Shown in pieces: positions 48,073-59,790 of a DNA stretch of 64,000 nucleotides. How positions within the stretch are numbered: the stretch's first letter is position 1; every line of letters starts with the position of its first letter. This DNA comes from Peromyscus leucopus (lineage: Eukaryota; Chordata; Mammalia; Rodentia; Cricetidae): NCBI RefSeq assembly GCF_004664715.2, contig NC_051072.1, positions 32,824,642 through 32,888,641 on the forward strand. Reading direction: 5' to 3'. A model generated the notes under the pieces. It made no database searches. It was not told the origin of the DNA and saw nothing but the letters and a program-made list of their open reading frames with translations. Made by a program: the position numbers and the translations under genes.

Positions 48073-48162
48073 AAGGTTGGAGATTTAGCTCAGTGGTAGA
48101 GCGCCTGCCTAGCAAGCACAAGACCCTGGGTTCGGTCCTCAGCTCCAGGGGGAAAAAAAAGA
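48073..48162 (+). mobile_element. ID SINE (BC1-like), structurally intact
   Basis: tRNA-derived ID element close to consensus: 'gttggagatttagctcagtg', 'gtagagcgcctgcctagcaa', 'accctgggttcggtcctcag' and an A-rich tail. The Pol III A box (tagctcagtgg, 48086-48096) and B box (ggttcggtcc, 48129-48138) are intact. Target duplications gagaaaactgtgg (48060-48072) and gagaaaacagtgg (48163-48175) differ at one base. It is not a functional tRNA gene: there is no acceptor stem closure or CCA-ready end. Confidence 0.95.
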
Positions 48163-48175
48163 GAGAAAACAGTGG

Positions 48176-48999
48176 GAATGATTGTTACTCTAGTCACAAA
48201 TGCTGTGATGAATTTTTACTTGTTAAATTGAATAATAAAAGCTATAATAAATATTTTATGTAATGTTAAATATTAATTTTAAAGTTTACAGCAGAAAGGA
48301 ATAAGTACTTGAGGTGACAGGAATAATAATTATCCTGGATAATATGACACAATTGTATGCTATTCCAAAATGAATACAATGTATGCTGTATTGTGTACCA
48401 TTATTATATGCTAAGTATAAGCTAAAAACTAAGGATTTTAAAAGATTTTTAATTTATTTGTAATCTAGTCACAAATTTACACTCTACAATTTTCTTAGAT
48501 ATAAAAAATTAAAGATGCACTTGAAATATTATTAAAAGAAAATATATGTCACCATGCCATAAAACACTGCTTTATATACAATACAGATTTTAGAAAAATT
48601 CATGAGACTATATGATGATGACTGTTGGAGAGTAAGACTAACTGGTTAAAGAGTTAATGAAGACATTAAACCTGGGAATGCTGTAGGTATATGTGGAATT
48701 ATCACACTGAGGCCCATTGGTATATATAATATATGCATGTTAATCAAGACAAACTAAAAAAAAATGAGTCACACAGGAAAGCTGTATACATAGATTTAAA
48801 ATTTCTAGAAGTCATATTTTAAAAGTTAAAAAAAAACGCATGAAATTGATTTTGATAATATATTTCATTTGATCCTTTATATCTGAAAGTATTATTTCAA
48901 CATGTATAATAAACATCTCAGCTATCCATGAAACCCTTTTTCTCCTCTTTTCATAAGACCCTTTTGGCCCCAACATTTATTTCACATTTGAAGTACATT
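48176..48999. other. No recognisable feature
   Basis: Very AT-rich anonymous sequence. Confidence 0.45.
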
Positions 49000-49560
49000 T
49001 TACTGAAGACAAGCCGTATTTCAGGATTTCAATAACCGGATTAGAGGCTACTGGACAGCAGACTTTTGCACATTCTAAGTACCTAACTCCCCGGGATTAG
49101 AACAAGGAGACTTTCCTCTAAGGTTTCCCTGGCCCTTTGCTTATTAATCATTCCCCAGCCTGCTTCATCAATCCCAGAAGATTCTATTTCTTCGAAAACC
49201 CAGACACCCAAACTCTTCTTTCGTATCTCCATGACGATCCTCGGAATGGATTTCTTTGTGAAGACAACAAAAAAGTTCTGTTTCCAATACTCCCCACCAA
49301 GCCGAGTGAGTAATCAGAGTCCAAGGCTCCTGCTATCGCTGACTGCCTGGCAACAGCTGGCAGATGAGCCATTGACCTTTGCTGCCCTCGGTCCACAACC
49401 TCTAGCTGGGGTGCTCCATCAGGTGACTTACCTGATCCTGCCACAAGATGAGCAATTACATCCACCTCCATTGGGCTGTGGCTGTGAATGAAACAGTGTG
49501 AGTCAGGATTGGTTGCAACTCCACTGCTTTAACTAGCACTTTCACAAACACTACATAAGT
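49000..49560. promoter_or_regulatory. Candidate regulatory island (unproven)
   Basis: Repeat-free and more GC-rich than neighbours. It holds an E-box cagctg (49354), tgacctttg (49373, a nuclear-receptor-like half-site context), a perfect AP-1 site tgagtca (49499) and a reversed CCAAT (49508). Overlapping open frames of 86 and 95 codons on opposite strands (49231-49491, 49184-49471) reflect low stop density; neither has a domain I know. An unrecognised exon or old LTR is an alternative. Confidence 0.3.
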
Positions 49561-50309
49561 GCTGCTCAGAATCTGGTCCTCAACTGATCCGAGCAATTCA
49601 ATCACAAGCTAAGTTGCAGTGCACAAGAGTTTATACCTATTAATTCCTCTGCTGTCCCCTTACCTTTACACTGGTAATGCTGTGACATGGTTTACAAAAA
49701 TATTTGTAATTATGTAATGATAAATCTAATGTGTCTATGAAAGAAAGACAATAATGACTGCTGGACTACCATCATAGGAGGTAATCTTAACTCAAGAGCA
49801 GTAAGTTCTCATTAATAGCTCAGTTGTGTCAGTGGGTCCAAAACCTATCAGAAAACTGCTGAACAAGTGCTATAAAATCCTAGACAAGGGAAAACCATGC
49901 ACCTAAGTCCAAATGCCATCTTTCAGTGTTATTAGTTCTGTCTTGGTGGGAACTTTTCCTAACTCTCCAAATCTCCTCTGTTGTTACTACAAAGGCAAAT
50001 AAAGTAGTGTTTTTAATGTGCTCAATCAGTAAACCCTGGAACCTAGTACTTAATGGAAACATGGAAATGTGAATTTTCATTTACAAAACAATGGATGGAT
50101 ATTTCTTGACTGACGCAAGTATTTTCCATCAACTTATTTGCTCTTTAATGTTTAAGGCTACTCCTTATGTGGAGAGCTGGTTTTAGGAATGGAGATTCAA
50201 GATTGAACAAATTGGACCCAGTCTCTGCTATTCTAAGTCATGGTACAATAAGGGATATAGAAAATCCCTTAAATAAGCATGGCTAGGGTGATTTGATGGA
50301 GACTGTCCA
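49561..50309. other. No recognisable feature
   Basis: Anonymous sequence. Confidence 0.45.
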
Positions 50310-50770
50310 GTGTATACAAATTTCTAAACAGTCTTATTAAATAAGAAACACAGAGCCAAATACAGAGGTAATAGCCAAAGAGATTATAGCAATAGTCACC
50401 ACTAGCCTTAGCTTACCATCAGCAGTAGCTTCAATAGAGAAAGCTTCTTCCCATCTAACCCATATTTTTATCGCCTTCCTGTTCTGCCTTCTCATTGGCT
50501 CTAAGCCTAGCCACATGACTTCCTTGTCACTGCATGTCTATACAGACCTCCAGGTCTCTATGGTTGGTACTGGGATTAAAGGCTCGTGTCACTATGCTTG
50601 TTTGTGTTCTTGACCACACAGAGACTCTGCTTGCCATATGATTGGATTAAGGGCGTGGGCTACCACCACCTGACTTCTGTTTATGGCTCACTGACTTCTG
50701 ATCTCCAGGCAAACTTTATTTATTAACATACAAATAAAATATCATATTTCAGCACAAATAAAATGTCACA
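50310..50770. mobile_element. Cricetid LTR-like repeat with B1-related boxes
   Basis: 'ttaaataagaaacacagagc', 'gccaaatacagaggtaatag', 'actgggattaaaggctcgtg', 'gggcgtgggctaccaccacc' and 'gatctccaggcaaactttat' match a repeat I know from cricetid DNA, probably an ERV LTR that carries short B1-like 'gggattaaagg' segments. Class and orientation inferred. Confidence 0.5.
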
Positions 50771-52139
50771 CAGTCAAGAGACCATGGAAGAACATCAACC
50801 TAGACTCTGAAAATGGGAGCAAGGTCAAAAAAGCTCTCTGGTAAAAGTGGTAATAAGCCCAAACCTATGGACAGATAGAACAAATCATGACGCAGAGAAG
50901 ATGGATCCATATTCTAGAAAAGATGGTACATACTCCAGAGATTAATGAACAGAACTCAAGAAGCTGAAGGAAAAAGCTCAGAGTCAAATGGACACACTTT
51001 GTTTATAAAAATAAGCAATTCATCTGTTTTTAAAAAGCAAGTTTTGAATCCTTGTCTTTTGAGTGACTTCCATTTCTCTTTGCTTCCAGGGGCTCTGATG
51101 TTGAAGTTCCTTTTCTCTTTGGGATTACTATGAACACTCAGGTTTTCTAGTGCCCAACAAACAAGACTTCTTTTTAATGAGTCCATGGAACAGTTCTGGT
51201 TTCATTTATGTATACAAGTTCATGACAACCTTTCCTATAGATTATTCCCGGCCATTCTCACCTACCCGTGGCCAATGTCAAATAATAGTTTCTCGTGAGC
51301 AACTTCTCGTGGGTAAGCTTTCCAAGTTCTAACTTGAGTGTGATCAGTCCTGTCTCATCAGGGAGTGTCTGGAAGATGGCCAATTAAAACCTGTTCGGTC
51401 AGACACAGGGAGGAACATCTCAAAACAGTTAGTTGTCATGGTAGCATGAATGATCAAAATTTATGACCTAGTGGGATTTTCCACTCATTCAAAAGTGTTT
51501 GGAGTAGATATGTTTCATAGCATGGAACTTTCATAGCATAGAAAGTGTATGATTTCGAACAAGTTTGCATTTGCTTATAGGGAGAGTTGGGGATATATAT
51601 ATGCTATAGACCTTTATATAGTTGAAATTTTTTGTATCAAGTATCTTATGGGCAGTGTTCAACTTTATTTAGTACTAAGGCCCTTAAAATGAACTAAATT
51701 TATTTTATCTCAACATATAAAATGCCAGTGTATATCTTCCTTTATGTTTGATTTAATTGTGAGTCATAATAGTCATCACTGAGCTACAAAGGATTGGCAA
51801 AATTCTTTTGGGGACTATGAGTGATACAGACTAAGAGCAGATACTCTACTGGGATGTGCAAAATTTCACATTAAATAGCAGCAAAGTTTGTCAAGGATGA
51901 TATGAGAACATAAAGCCTAGGAATTTACCCTGTTCGATTCTGCAGTCAATGTCTATTTCTTTTGTTTTCTTACCTTTAAAAATTATTTATGTGTTTTTGA
52001 TTCTTTAGAAATTTACTTATTTAATTTTCTTGGCCTGAATGATTTCATTTATAAGTACTTTCTTCTTCAGATCTGCACTAGAAGTACATTCTTCAGACTT
52101 TCCTAGTCCTCTTTCCTTTTTGCAAGATTTATATTTATT
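50771..52139. other. No recognisable feature (1.4 kb)
   Basis: Anonymous. Short frames on both strands at 50945-51186 have no domain. Confidence 0.45.
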
Positions 52140-52365
52140 ATTTTTATCCATGCATATGCATGTGTTTCTGATGGAGTATGAGTACATTCATGTGTTTCTG
52201 TGTGGGGAATGTGTGCAAATGCATGTGCTTCTGTGGGGGCAGTGTATATACACATGTGTACAAGTTTCCTTGGAGAACAGATGAGGTTTTCAGATCTCCT
52301 GGATTGGGAGTTACAGACTTCTGTGAGCTGCCTGACCTAGTTGTTGGCACTGAATTCATGTCCTA
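52140..52365 (-). mobile_element. B3-family SINE (antisense), head truncated
   Basis: TG-rich left part, then 'aggttttcagatctcctgga', 'ttgggagttacagacttctg', 'tgagctgcctgacctagttg' and 'ggcactgaattcatgtcct' as in a reversed B3. The SINE head is missing, and a TTTA repeat follows. Confidence 0.7.
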
Positions 52366-52368
52366 ATT

Positions 52369-52383
52369 TATTCATTCATTCAT

Positions 52384-52426
<43 letters not shown>

Positions 52427-52460
52427 GTGTGTGTGTGTGTGTGTGTGTGTTGTGTGTGTG
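52369..52460. repeat. (TTTA)n-(TG)n compound microsatellite
   Basis: About 13 attt units then about 16 GT units with one 'tt' break. Confidence 0.97.
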
Positions 52461-52461
52461 T

Positions 52462-52841
52462 TCACTATTTTGGTGATAAAGCAGTATTGCTGAAGGATTG
52501 GGGAGGAAAGGGCTTATTTCATCTTATAATTTTAAGTCCATAACTGAGGAATGTCAGAGTAGGAACCTAGAGCAGAAACCAGCAAAGAAAGTTGCTAAAT
52601 GTCTGGCTCCCCATGTTTTGCTTAGTCTGCTTTCTTATATCATTCAGTACTATCTAGGACCTGTCACCTATGGGTGGCACCACCTACAGTGAGCTGCGCC
52701 CTCCCACACCGATCATGAATCAAGAAAGGGCCCTACAAACCACCCTTCAAGCCAGTCTGGTGGGGGCATTTTCTCAATTGGTTCCCTTTTCAAAATGACT
52801 TTGGCCTGTGTCATGTTGACATAAAACCTAGCCATCACAGT
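52462..52841. mobile_element. Rodent medium-reiterated repeat (RMER1-like), most complete copy
   Basis: 'ggggaggaaagggcttattt', 'gggtggcaccacctacagtg', 'agctgcgccctcccacaccg', 'gcattttctcaattggttcc' and 'catgttgacataaaacctag', ending 'ccatcacag'. The best copy in the window and reference for 331-391 and 39284-39652. Family name tentative. Confidence 0.75.
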
Positions 52842-53299
52842 GTGCATGTATGGATGCATGTGTGCATGTTACGAGTTAGGAGTACATTATGTTTCTTTGT
52901 TTTTACATTTTTAGAACAGAAAATGTTTCTTAAGTCATGCTGACTGCATATGTACCCTTAAATATTATTGTTCAACAGTGTAATAGCTTGTAGGAAATGC
53001 AAATGTATTTCCCCTATTTGCTTTAGTATCAAAAAATAACAATATTTGCCAATAGCAGTTATATGTCAGATGGAATTTGATGGGTTAATAATGTGACATC
53101 CCCTCTTTGGGCATTAGAAGAGTAGGGGAGGCAGGCAAATTGTCACCCTGTTTATTTGGAAATACAAGCTAAGATTTTTGGGGAAAACCTTCCATCTGTG
53201 TCCACATCATTCCTGTTTTCAAACTTCATCCACACTATCCTTTTTCCCCTCTTTTTATTCCTTGTTTCCTTCATCACCCACCTCCCTTCTGTCCTCTCC
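52842..53299. other. No recognisable feature
   Basis: Starts with a short TG/catg-rich patch; otherwise anonymous. Confidence 0.4.
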
Positions 53300-53508
53300 T
53301 TTAACTTCTTTCAACAATGTCTCACATAATTCATCCTGGCCTCAAACTCCCTATGTAATAGAGGGCGACCTTGAACTTGTGATCCTCCATCTACCAACTC
53401 CCCAGTGCTAGGATTACATGCATGTTCCTCCACTCCTAGATTTGGGAAGGCAGAGGACTGAATGTATGCATGCTAGGCAAGCACTCTACCAACTGAGTTA
53501 AAATTAAG
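53300..53508 (-). mobile_element. B4-type SINE (B1 + ID fusion, antisense)
   Basis: A reversed B1-like half ('catcctggcctcaaactccc', 'gtgatcctccatctaccaac', 'tgctaggattacatgcatgt') is followed by a reversed ID half ('catgctaggcaagcactcta', 'ccaactgagtta'). That order defines the B4 fusion. Diverged. Confidence 0.75.
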
Positions 53509-56500
53509 CCCTCTTAATTTGCTTAAGTCCTCTTAAGATACTTATATTAAAGGACTTGTCAATAAGATAAAATTTATCCAGGTATATAACTTGCTCATTT
53601 TCATTTGTTAAGACTCCTTTTGCCTTTGTCAAAGAATAGACAGCAGAGACAAGACCAGTGTATACAACCGATTACCGGTAAGAATTTCTTCCTAGTTGAA
53701 GCCAATGGCAACTTGCTTCTTGAACAGGCTTTGATTTTCTGTAATTGCCCTGTGCATCTTGGGTTCACCAATTCAGCTTGATTGTTCTGACTGAGTCATG
53801 GCTTCCTGTGTTTAAATCCTGACTCACTGTTTCAATGTGTTCCAGGGAAAGTCAGATAGCTTCCAAAACCTTCTTATGTCTATGAATTATACTTAACAAT
53901 GACTCTGACTTTACATTCATTATAGAGACTGTGAAATGACTAGCATATAGTGTGTCACAGCTATGAGGAACACTTCCATGATTGCTACTATGATTAGCAT
54001 TTTTCTTATTTTTTTTTAATACCTGGTATTTACACCAATATGATTCTCCAAGCCTGAAGGTTCCACACAGGTCATTTAATCAAACTCTTCTATCTTCAAC
54101 TTGAAATATTTAAATTTTGTCTATAATATTCCTGAAATAATTATACAATGTAGTTTCTGTCACGTGTCATGTCTCACCAGCACTAGAGATTCTCAGTTCT
54201 TGGGAAAGCACATCTTATCTTTGAAGTGCTCTGATTGCTAAAAAGGATGGATGTTTGACTGATTGTGTGTGGGAGTGGGGATGCGCACATGCAAACACAT
54301 AGACTTGTGCATTCTGCACATTGCTTTTGTATCCTTCATTATTTGTTTTTAGTCCAGCCACATTACAGGAATTATCCTTTGTTCTCATAATTGTATTCAA
54401 CTTAGGGAAAGATGTCAGTTATTCTGCTTTTGGCTCTAAGTTATCAATTTTTTCTCATTTGATCACTATTCTTAGATATGACCCAAGATGTCAATATATT
54501 TTTAAAGTATGTGTTCTTAGGACATGATAAGTAGTCTGGAGTGGTCACTAAATACAAGAGTTTATTTGCTATTTTGGGATCCACTACTGTTGTTGATTGC
54601 TACCAGAAGCACAGTACACTAAAATCTCCATTTGTCCACTTAATATCTGCAGAGTTTTATATATATTGTTTGTCAATCCAATTTAAAGTTAAAAGTTGGA
54701 TCAAAAACCAAAGTTAATGGACCTTTTCATCCAACCTAATTTGAAGAGTATGACTAGATATGATTGAGGATAGAGTCTTAGAAAATATCATCCTCCATAC
54801 TGAGAATGACTGCAAATAGCACTATTTCAGTATGGTTCTACTTTCAACCAATTAAGTGTCCTGTCATCACTGACCACAAAATAGCTTGTGACTGAGAAGA
54901 GAGTTTCAGAGATATTGCAAAATGTACTGCAAGAATTCTGATACAGTTAATCTGCAGAAATTTCCTGATCTACTCAGATAATAGTTATATAAGTGGAATA
55001 TATTCCCTTCACTTCTTTACCCTACACTAACTCTGAGCATCTTGTTTCCCCTCACTGCTTAAAAAAAGATTATTTCAAAACCCAATACTTAGTTTCTCTC
55101 AGTACTGATTGTAAAGTAACATATCTGTAATTCAAGAGGTGTTTTAAGAAAGTTAAAATTATTTTTAAGTCTCAACAAAAGTAAGCCATGTTCTTTTGAT
55201 ACCCAGTTAAATGACTGATACAATCATACTACACAAAATCATGTAAATAATATTTTACTGCTTATGACTGAATATGATTTTATGCTTCCATGTTAAAAGG
55301 TCACATTGTTTTTTAATGGAAAATGATATATAGGTACAAGCAACTATTTAAATTAGCTGCTTTATTTGGACCTAGCTGTAAGGTTAAGATAATTAATAAA
55401 CATTTTCATATCACTTTAGTTTTGACAGTTTTTGTGTATATAATTTATGTTGCCCCAGAATTGTGAGCATCAATCTCACTGAAAAGACAAGAAATACTCT
55501 CTTTGAACCTAATTTACAGTTATTAAAATGAGAATATGTTAAATAGGAGAGTGCATGCAATGCCTCAGACAAAGCCTATTAGACTTTTGAATAAAATACA
55601 AAATCTAGACAGTAATTTCCATGTGAATTTGTTCTAGGAATTGTGTTAAAATGATAAGAAATGAAAAACATCTTACTACATTTACATGGAGATATTGTTG
55701 ATTTACTTGATCAACAGACATTTATTAATACACCAAATACTACATACAGTGCAGATATTTCATTTAAAAAATCAAGAAGGTATGGACTGCAGATCTCTGT
55801 GAACATAGAGCCTGAGCATAATGGGAATAAGAAAGAACAGAGTTGAGAAAGGGAAAATAACACTGCATGTAGAGAAGCATTGATGCACAATGCTACCACT
55901 GTGCTAGGAAACTCCAATCACTTAGGTATTACCAGAGCACAGCAGTGTAGGGTGTTTGTATGATGCATGGAGAGGTACAAAGAGCAGTGTGAGAAATGCA
56001 TCTCTCCTGCCTGATGCTATTTCATCTCTGTAAGATTTGAAAGGAGAATGACATGATAAGATGGATGTTTGGTCAACAATTGTATGATATTACTAAGGAA
56101 ATTTGGGATATATCTGAGAAAGAAAACTCTAAAATGGTTCATCTACAGAAGCTCAGGTTTTATGGCTTAGTATGAATATTCTATAAATTTATTCATCTTG
56201 ACAGACAAATTACAAGGTCAATGGGTTTTCTAAGCAGCAGATGTAAAGCTAAAAGCTCAGCAGAATATTATATCATCTGTGTATACAATGAGACAGAGTT
56301 TTAAAGATTCACGTTGTGCTTTCTTCTGTGGTGACACCAGCAAATGATATATTGTAAAAATAACATAACTCCTCCAACTGTTTGGGTGATCACCACATGC
56401 TGGGAATTTTTATCAGTTTCTTTTTCCTCCCCAAGGTTAGAAAACACATCTATAAGCAGAAGATAGATGTGATTAGTGATTTCTCAAATACCGTCAGAAA

Positions 56501-57432
56501 AATATTTTCTATAGAAAAAAAATTAGTTATTTTTTTAAGGCATTCAATTTGTTTTCATTAAACCAAACAAAGTCATTCTTCTAGTATACTTAACTAAGGA
56601 AATGCCTCCTGAGAAGTCAAATGAATCTTCTAAATCAGCAAATCAGAGTTTATGTGTCATCCCTAAAAGGCATCTGCACCTATACTAATTAATCTTAGGA
56701 ACTCACACTTTGTCAATGGTCCAAATACTATGAAGTTTTTGATCTATATCTGGAAGATGCTAGCTGTTCCTCTCATCATCATTATTACTCATGATTTTCA
56801 GATACACAAAATGAGCCATATATGGCACCTAAGCCAGTTCTCAAACTCAGGACTGTACTATAAACACTATGTTGCTTTGACTACAGGGTCAGGTGTCTCA
56901 AGGCTCCTGGTTACAGTGATTGACAGGCTTGTAGATGACATAGTGGAGCCTCTGGGGACCCTGTATAGGGTTGTAGTTTACTTTCTCTACAACATCCAGT
57001 TATCCAGTCAAGCACAAAGCTGCTGTGCCTTTATCATTTCAACACTTCTTATGGTCAACATTGTAATTCACTTTTGGCACTGATTAGAATAAGAAACACT
57101 TGTTGCCACCATTACTAGTGTAATTAGTGTAATTGTTATGGTGGTCAGTCCTGCCGTTGCAGGATCTCAACTCTATCATTCACTCCACAAATTGATTACT
57201 TTCCTGCTGTTGAAGCTTCTGTCTGTTTAAATTCTACACTACCTCATACAAGGTTCCATGTCATCCCAGACAAATAATATCACCACTCGTGGAATACAGT
57301 CTCTGTTTTCTCATCAGCTTGGAATTTTATTTGTGGTTATTGGGAATAATAGATAGGACAGCTCGATATTCAGGTTATTATGGAAGACTACTTTTTTGAA
57401 ACCTGACAGGATTTCTAGGTTAGACAGCAAGA
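53509..57432. other. No recognisable feature (3.9 kb)
   Basis: Repeat-poor AT-rich sequence. The longest frame, 117 codons at 56730-57083 (+), has hydrophobic stretches but no domain I recognise, and no supporting splice or promoter context. A short tandem 'agtgtaatt' duplication lies at 57117-57135. Confidence 0.45.
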
Positions 57433-57437
57433 AGTGT

Positions 57438-57482
<45 letters not shown>

Positions 57483-57505
57483 TGTCTGTCTGTCTGTGTT
57501 TATGT
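57433..57505. repeat. (TG)n-(TCTG)n compound microsatellite
   Basis: About 22 TG units with one 'ta' break, then four tctg units. Confidence 0.97.
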
Positions 57506-57584
57506 ATGTATGCATGTGTGCACATGCACAAGTTTATGTAGTAAATGATAGGCATACTAATACAGGAATGAAGAAAAGTCAGAG

Positions 57585-57835
57585 ATTTTTAAAAGTATGT
57601 TTTATTGAAATAGATTACACCACTTTCCCTTCTTTTCCTCCCTCCAGTCGCTCTTAGATACCCTCTCTTACATCCCTCTCATGACCCCATTCTCAATTGA
57701 TAGCCTCTTATTCTTTGGTTACTACTGTTACATATGCATATATGTCACATAAATACAACCTGCTGAGTTCAGTTTGTGTGTTGTTTGTGTGTCTACAGTT
57801 TTAGGCCTGGCCACTCTGCATTGGGCAACTCTTCA
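57585..57835 (-). mobile_element. Rodent L1 3' UTR end (antisense)
   Basis: 'tttattgaaatagattacac', 'cttttcctccctccagtcgc', 'atacaacctgctgagttcag' and 'taggcctggccactctgcat' are the reversed terminal part of the UTR type also seen at 4180-4780 and 44624-45265. Confidence 0.65.
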
Positions 57836-59319
57836 GGTTAAATTTTATTACATTGATTGAATACAAGGAAACACCACCCACCTTAATTTGTATGCATCAT
57901 TTATCACAATATATTTGTCAATAGTTTATAAAACTATTCCTGTGATTCTAAAATGATGTAAAGCTAAGTCTGAAATAGTTTATTCATAAAATCTCAGGAA
58001 AGGATAGAAACATGAGGGGCATTTGAAAGTGGAGATACATGATGAAATTTCTTTTTTTTTTTTAGGCTAATTTCAGAGACAAAACATTATGTATATCTCT
58101 CCTAATAAACACCACTAGAAATATGTTATGTCATGCTCCACTTACAAAATTCTGTGGATTGCAATAGGAGGAGCCATTGAAAAACATAGTTGAAAAATAG
58201 ACAAGTTACTAGCAGACTTACAAGTCAGGAATACCTTGTACTGTGTGTATTGTCCCTGACAACATAGAAAGACAAGTAACAGAAATGTGTTTATCATCTC
58301 TTTAATGTAGAACATTGGATCTATTGAATCAAAAAAGGGCATGGAAGCAGATCCAGTAGAGATATGTCATTCAATTTGAACCTCATTTTTCATCAGTCAG
58401 CATTTGTGTGAGTGAAACATGAAACTTAACTTACAAACTACACTGTAACTGTACTGTCAAGTTGCTTCGTTCTCTTTACTTATTCCTCTTGCCAGACATG
58501 TCCTCACACCTGTTCCTCACCACTACATCCCTTTAATTCAAAATTTATGTGACTTAAGTTCTCTTTCCATCAGGTGAGATTTCCAGGTGGCAATGGAGAT
58601 GCATGATCTTCATTAATATTTCAATTCCTCAACTACATATTTACTTAAATTATTTAATGTTCTCAGAAACTATTGTATAAGGCAAATGGCTTTTGATGAG
58701 GGAACAAATACAGGCAAATGGAGTACTTCTAAAAATGGAGCTAAATTTGTAACAAAGAGAAAAGAAATAGAAGCAAAGGAAAAATATTATTTCATGAAAT
58801 TCCTGGTACTCAAATTAAGCTCTGCTCAGCAGCTTGCTCAAAATTAACCTTAAGAATGTTCCTATGGCAAGTTGTAGAACTTGGAAAAACTTTTGATTTT
58901 ATAAGAAGTTTAGAGCCATGCATGATGTTCTAATGCTTTGGGGTTTTTGTCCCTAATGTATTTTGTGTGGTTATAGCTTGTTTCTCTTAAGATACAGACT
59001 TTTTCATGAACTAATATTGGACTATGAAATTAGAGATTCTTTGAATAAGGAAGGTACAACCACTGAGAAATTCTTAATAACCTCAAGTTTTGTGAATCAG
59101 CATGTAAACAGAGTTGACATTCTCTAATCTGAGAATATATATCATTTTAAGTGTATTGAGACTGTCATTAATTAAACACTTCTTCACTGAAAAAAAAGAT
59201 TAATTCAAAATTCTCAATATTACACACAATTTGTCAATCTTATACTCTACAAGACATGTCACACAGAACAATGTATTTTTGAGGGAGCAATTTAGTGTCA
59301 TCACAGCTTTAAATATAAC
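57836..59319. other. No recognisable feature (1.5 kb)
   Basis: Anonymous AT-rich sequence. Confidence 0.45.
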
Positions 59320-59790
59320 TCACAGAGACGCCCTGCTATCAACAGTGTTTCCAGTGGCCCTCTTCTATCTCCCCGCGACTTAAATCACTCTGAGAAAGCA
59401 AATCCCCATCGTGGCATTTACAACACTGGGTGATAACAAAACTGCTCCAGTAGAAAAAGCTCAAAGTTTAAACTATTTTTGGTCCGATTATTTCCCACTC
59501 CATTGTCAAATGGGAGCTAATTCCAGGAGAAGGACTGCATCATTTTAGGTCAAATTAGACCAGAGCATTCATGTTCTATATTAAAAGTTAAAAGAAAAGG
59601 ATATTTAGTTATTCTCAGAGTGTTTTAAGCAATTTCTGCTCTCCCCTCATACAATATATATATATTGATGAGAGGTCTTTGAAGCCTCTATTTTTGTTAT
59701 AAGCAGATTAGCAGCCTGCATGCATTTTTGCCTTTTGTCTCCTCCCTCAGCTGGTTTAGATGAATGGTACACTGGGACTAGATATGGTCT
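59320..59790. other. Repeat-free mixed-composition island
   Basis: Contains 'ccccgcgacttaaatcactc', 'tcaaatgggagctaattcca', 'agcagattagcagcctgcat' and a SOX-like 'ccttttgtctcc'. No repeat or exon recognised. Possible conserved non-coding DNA, unproven. Confidence 0.25.

Noticed and set aside
48073..48162. tRNA gene with A and B boxes
   Set aside because: The sequence is an ID SINE with A-rich tail and target duplications, not a foldable tRNA gene.
49184..49491. Overlapping 86- and 95-codon frames on opposite strands
   Set aside because: At most one strand could code; neither shows a known domain. Kept only as a compositional observation.
52369..52460. Regular short repeats suggestive of a CRISPR-like array
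   Set aside because: They are tetra- and dinucleotide microsatellites without spacers, in a mammalian nuclear genome.
56730..57083. 117-codon open frame with hydrophobic segments
   Set aside because: No domain, promoter, splice or codon signal recognised. Hydrophobicity is expected from AT-rich DNA.
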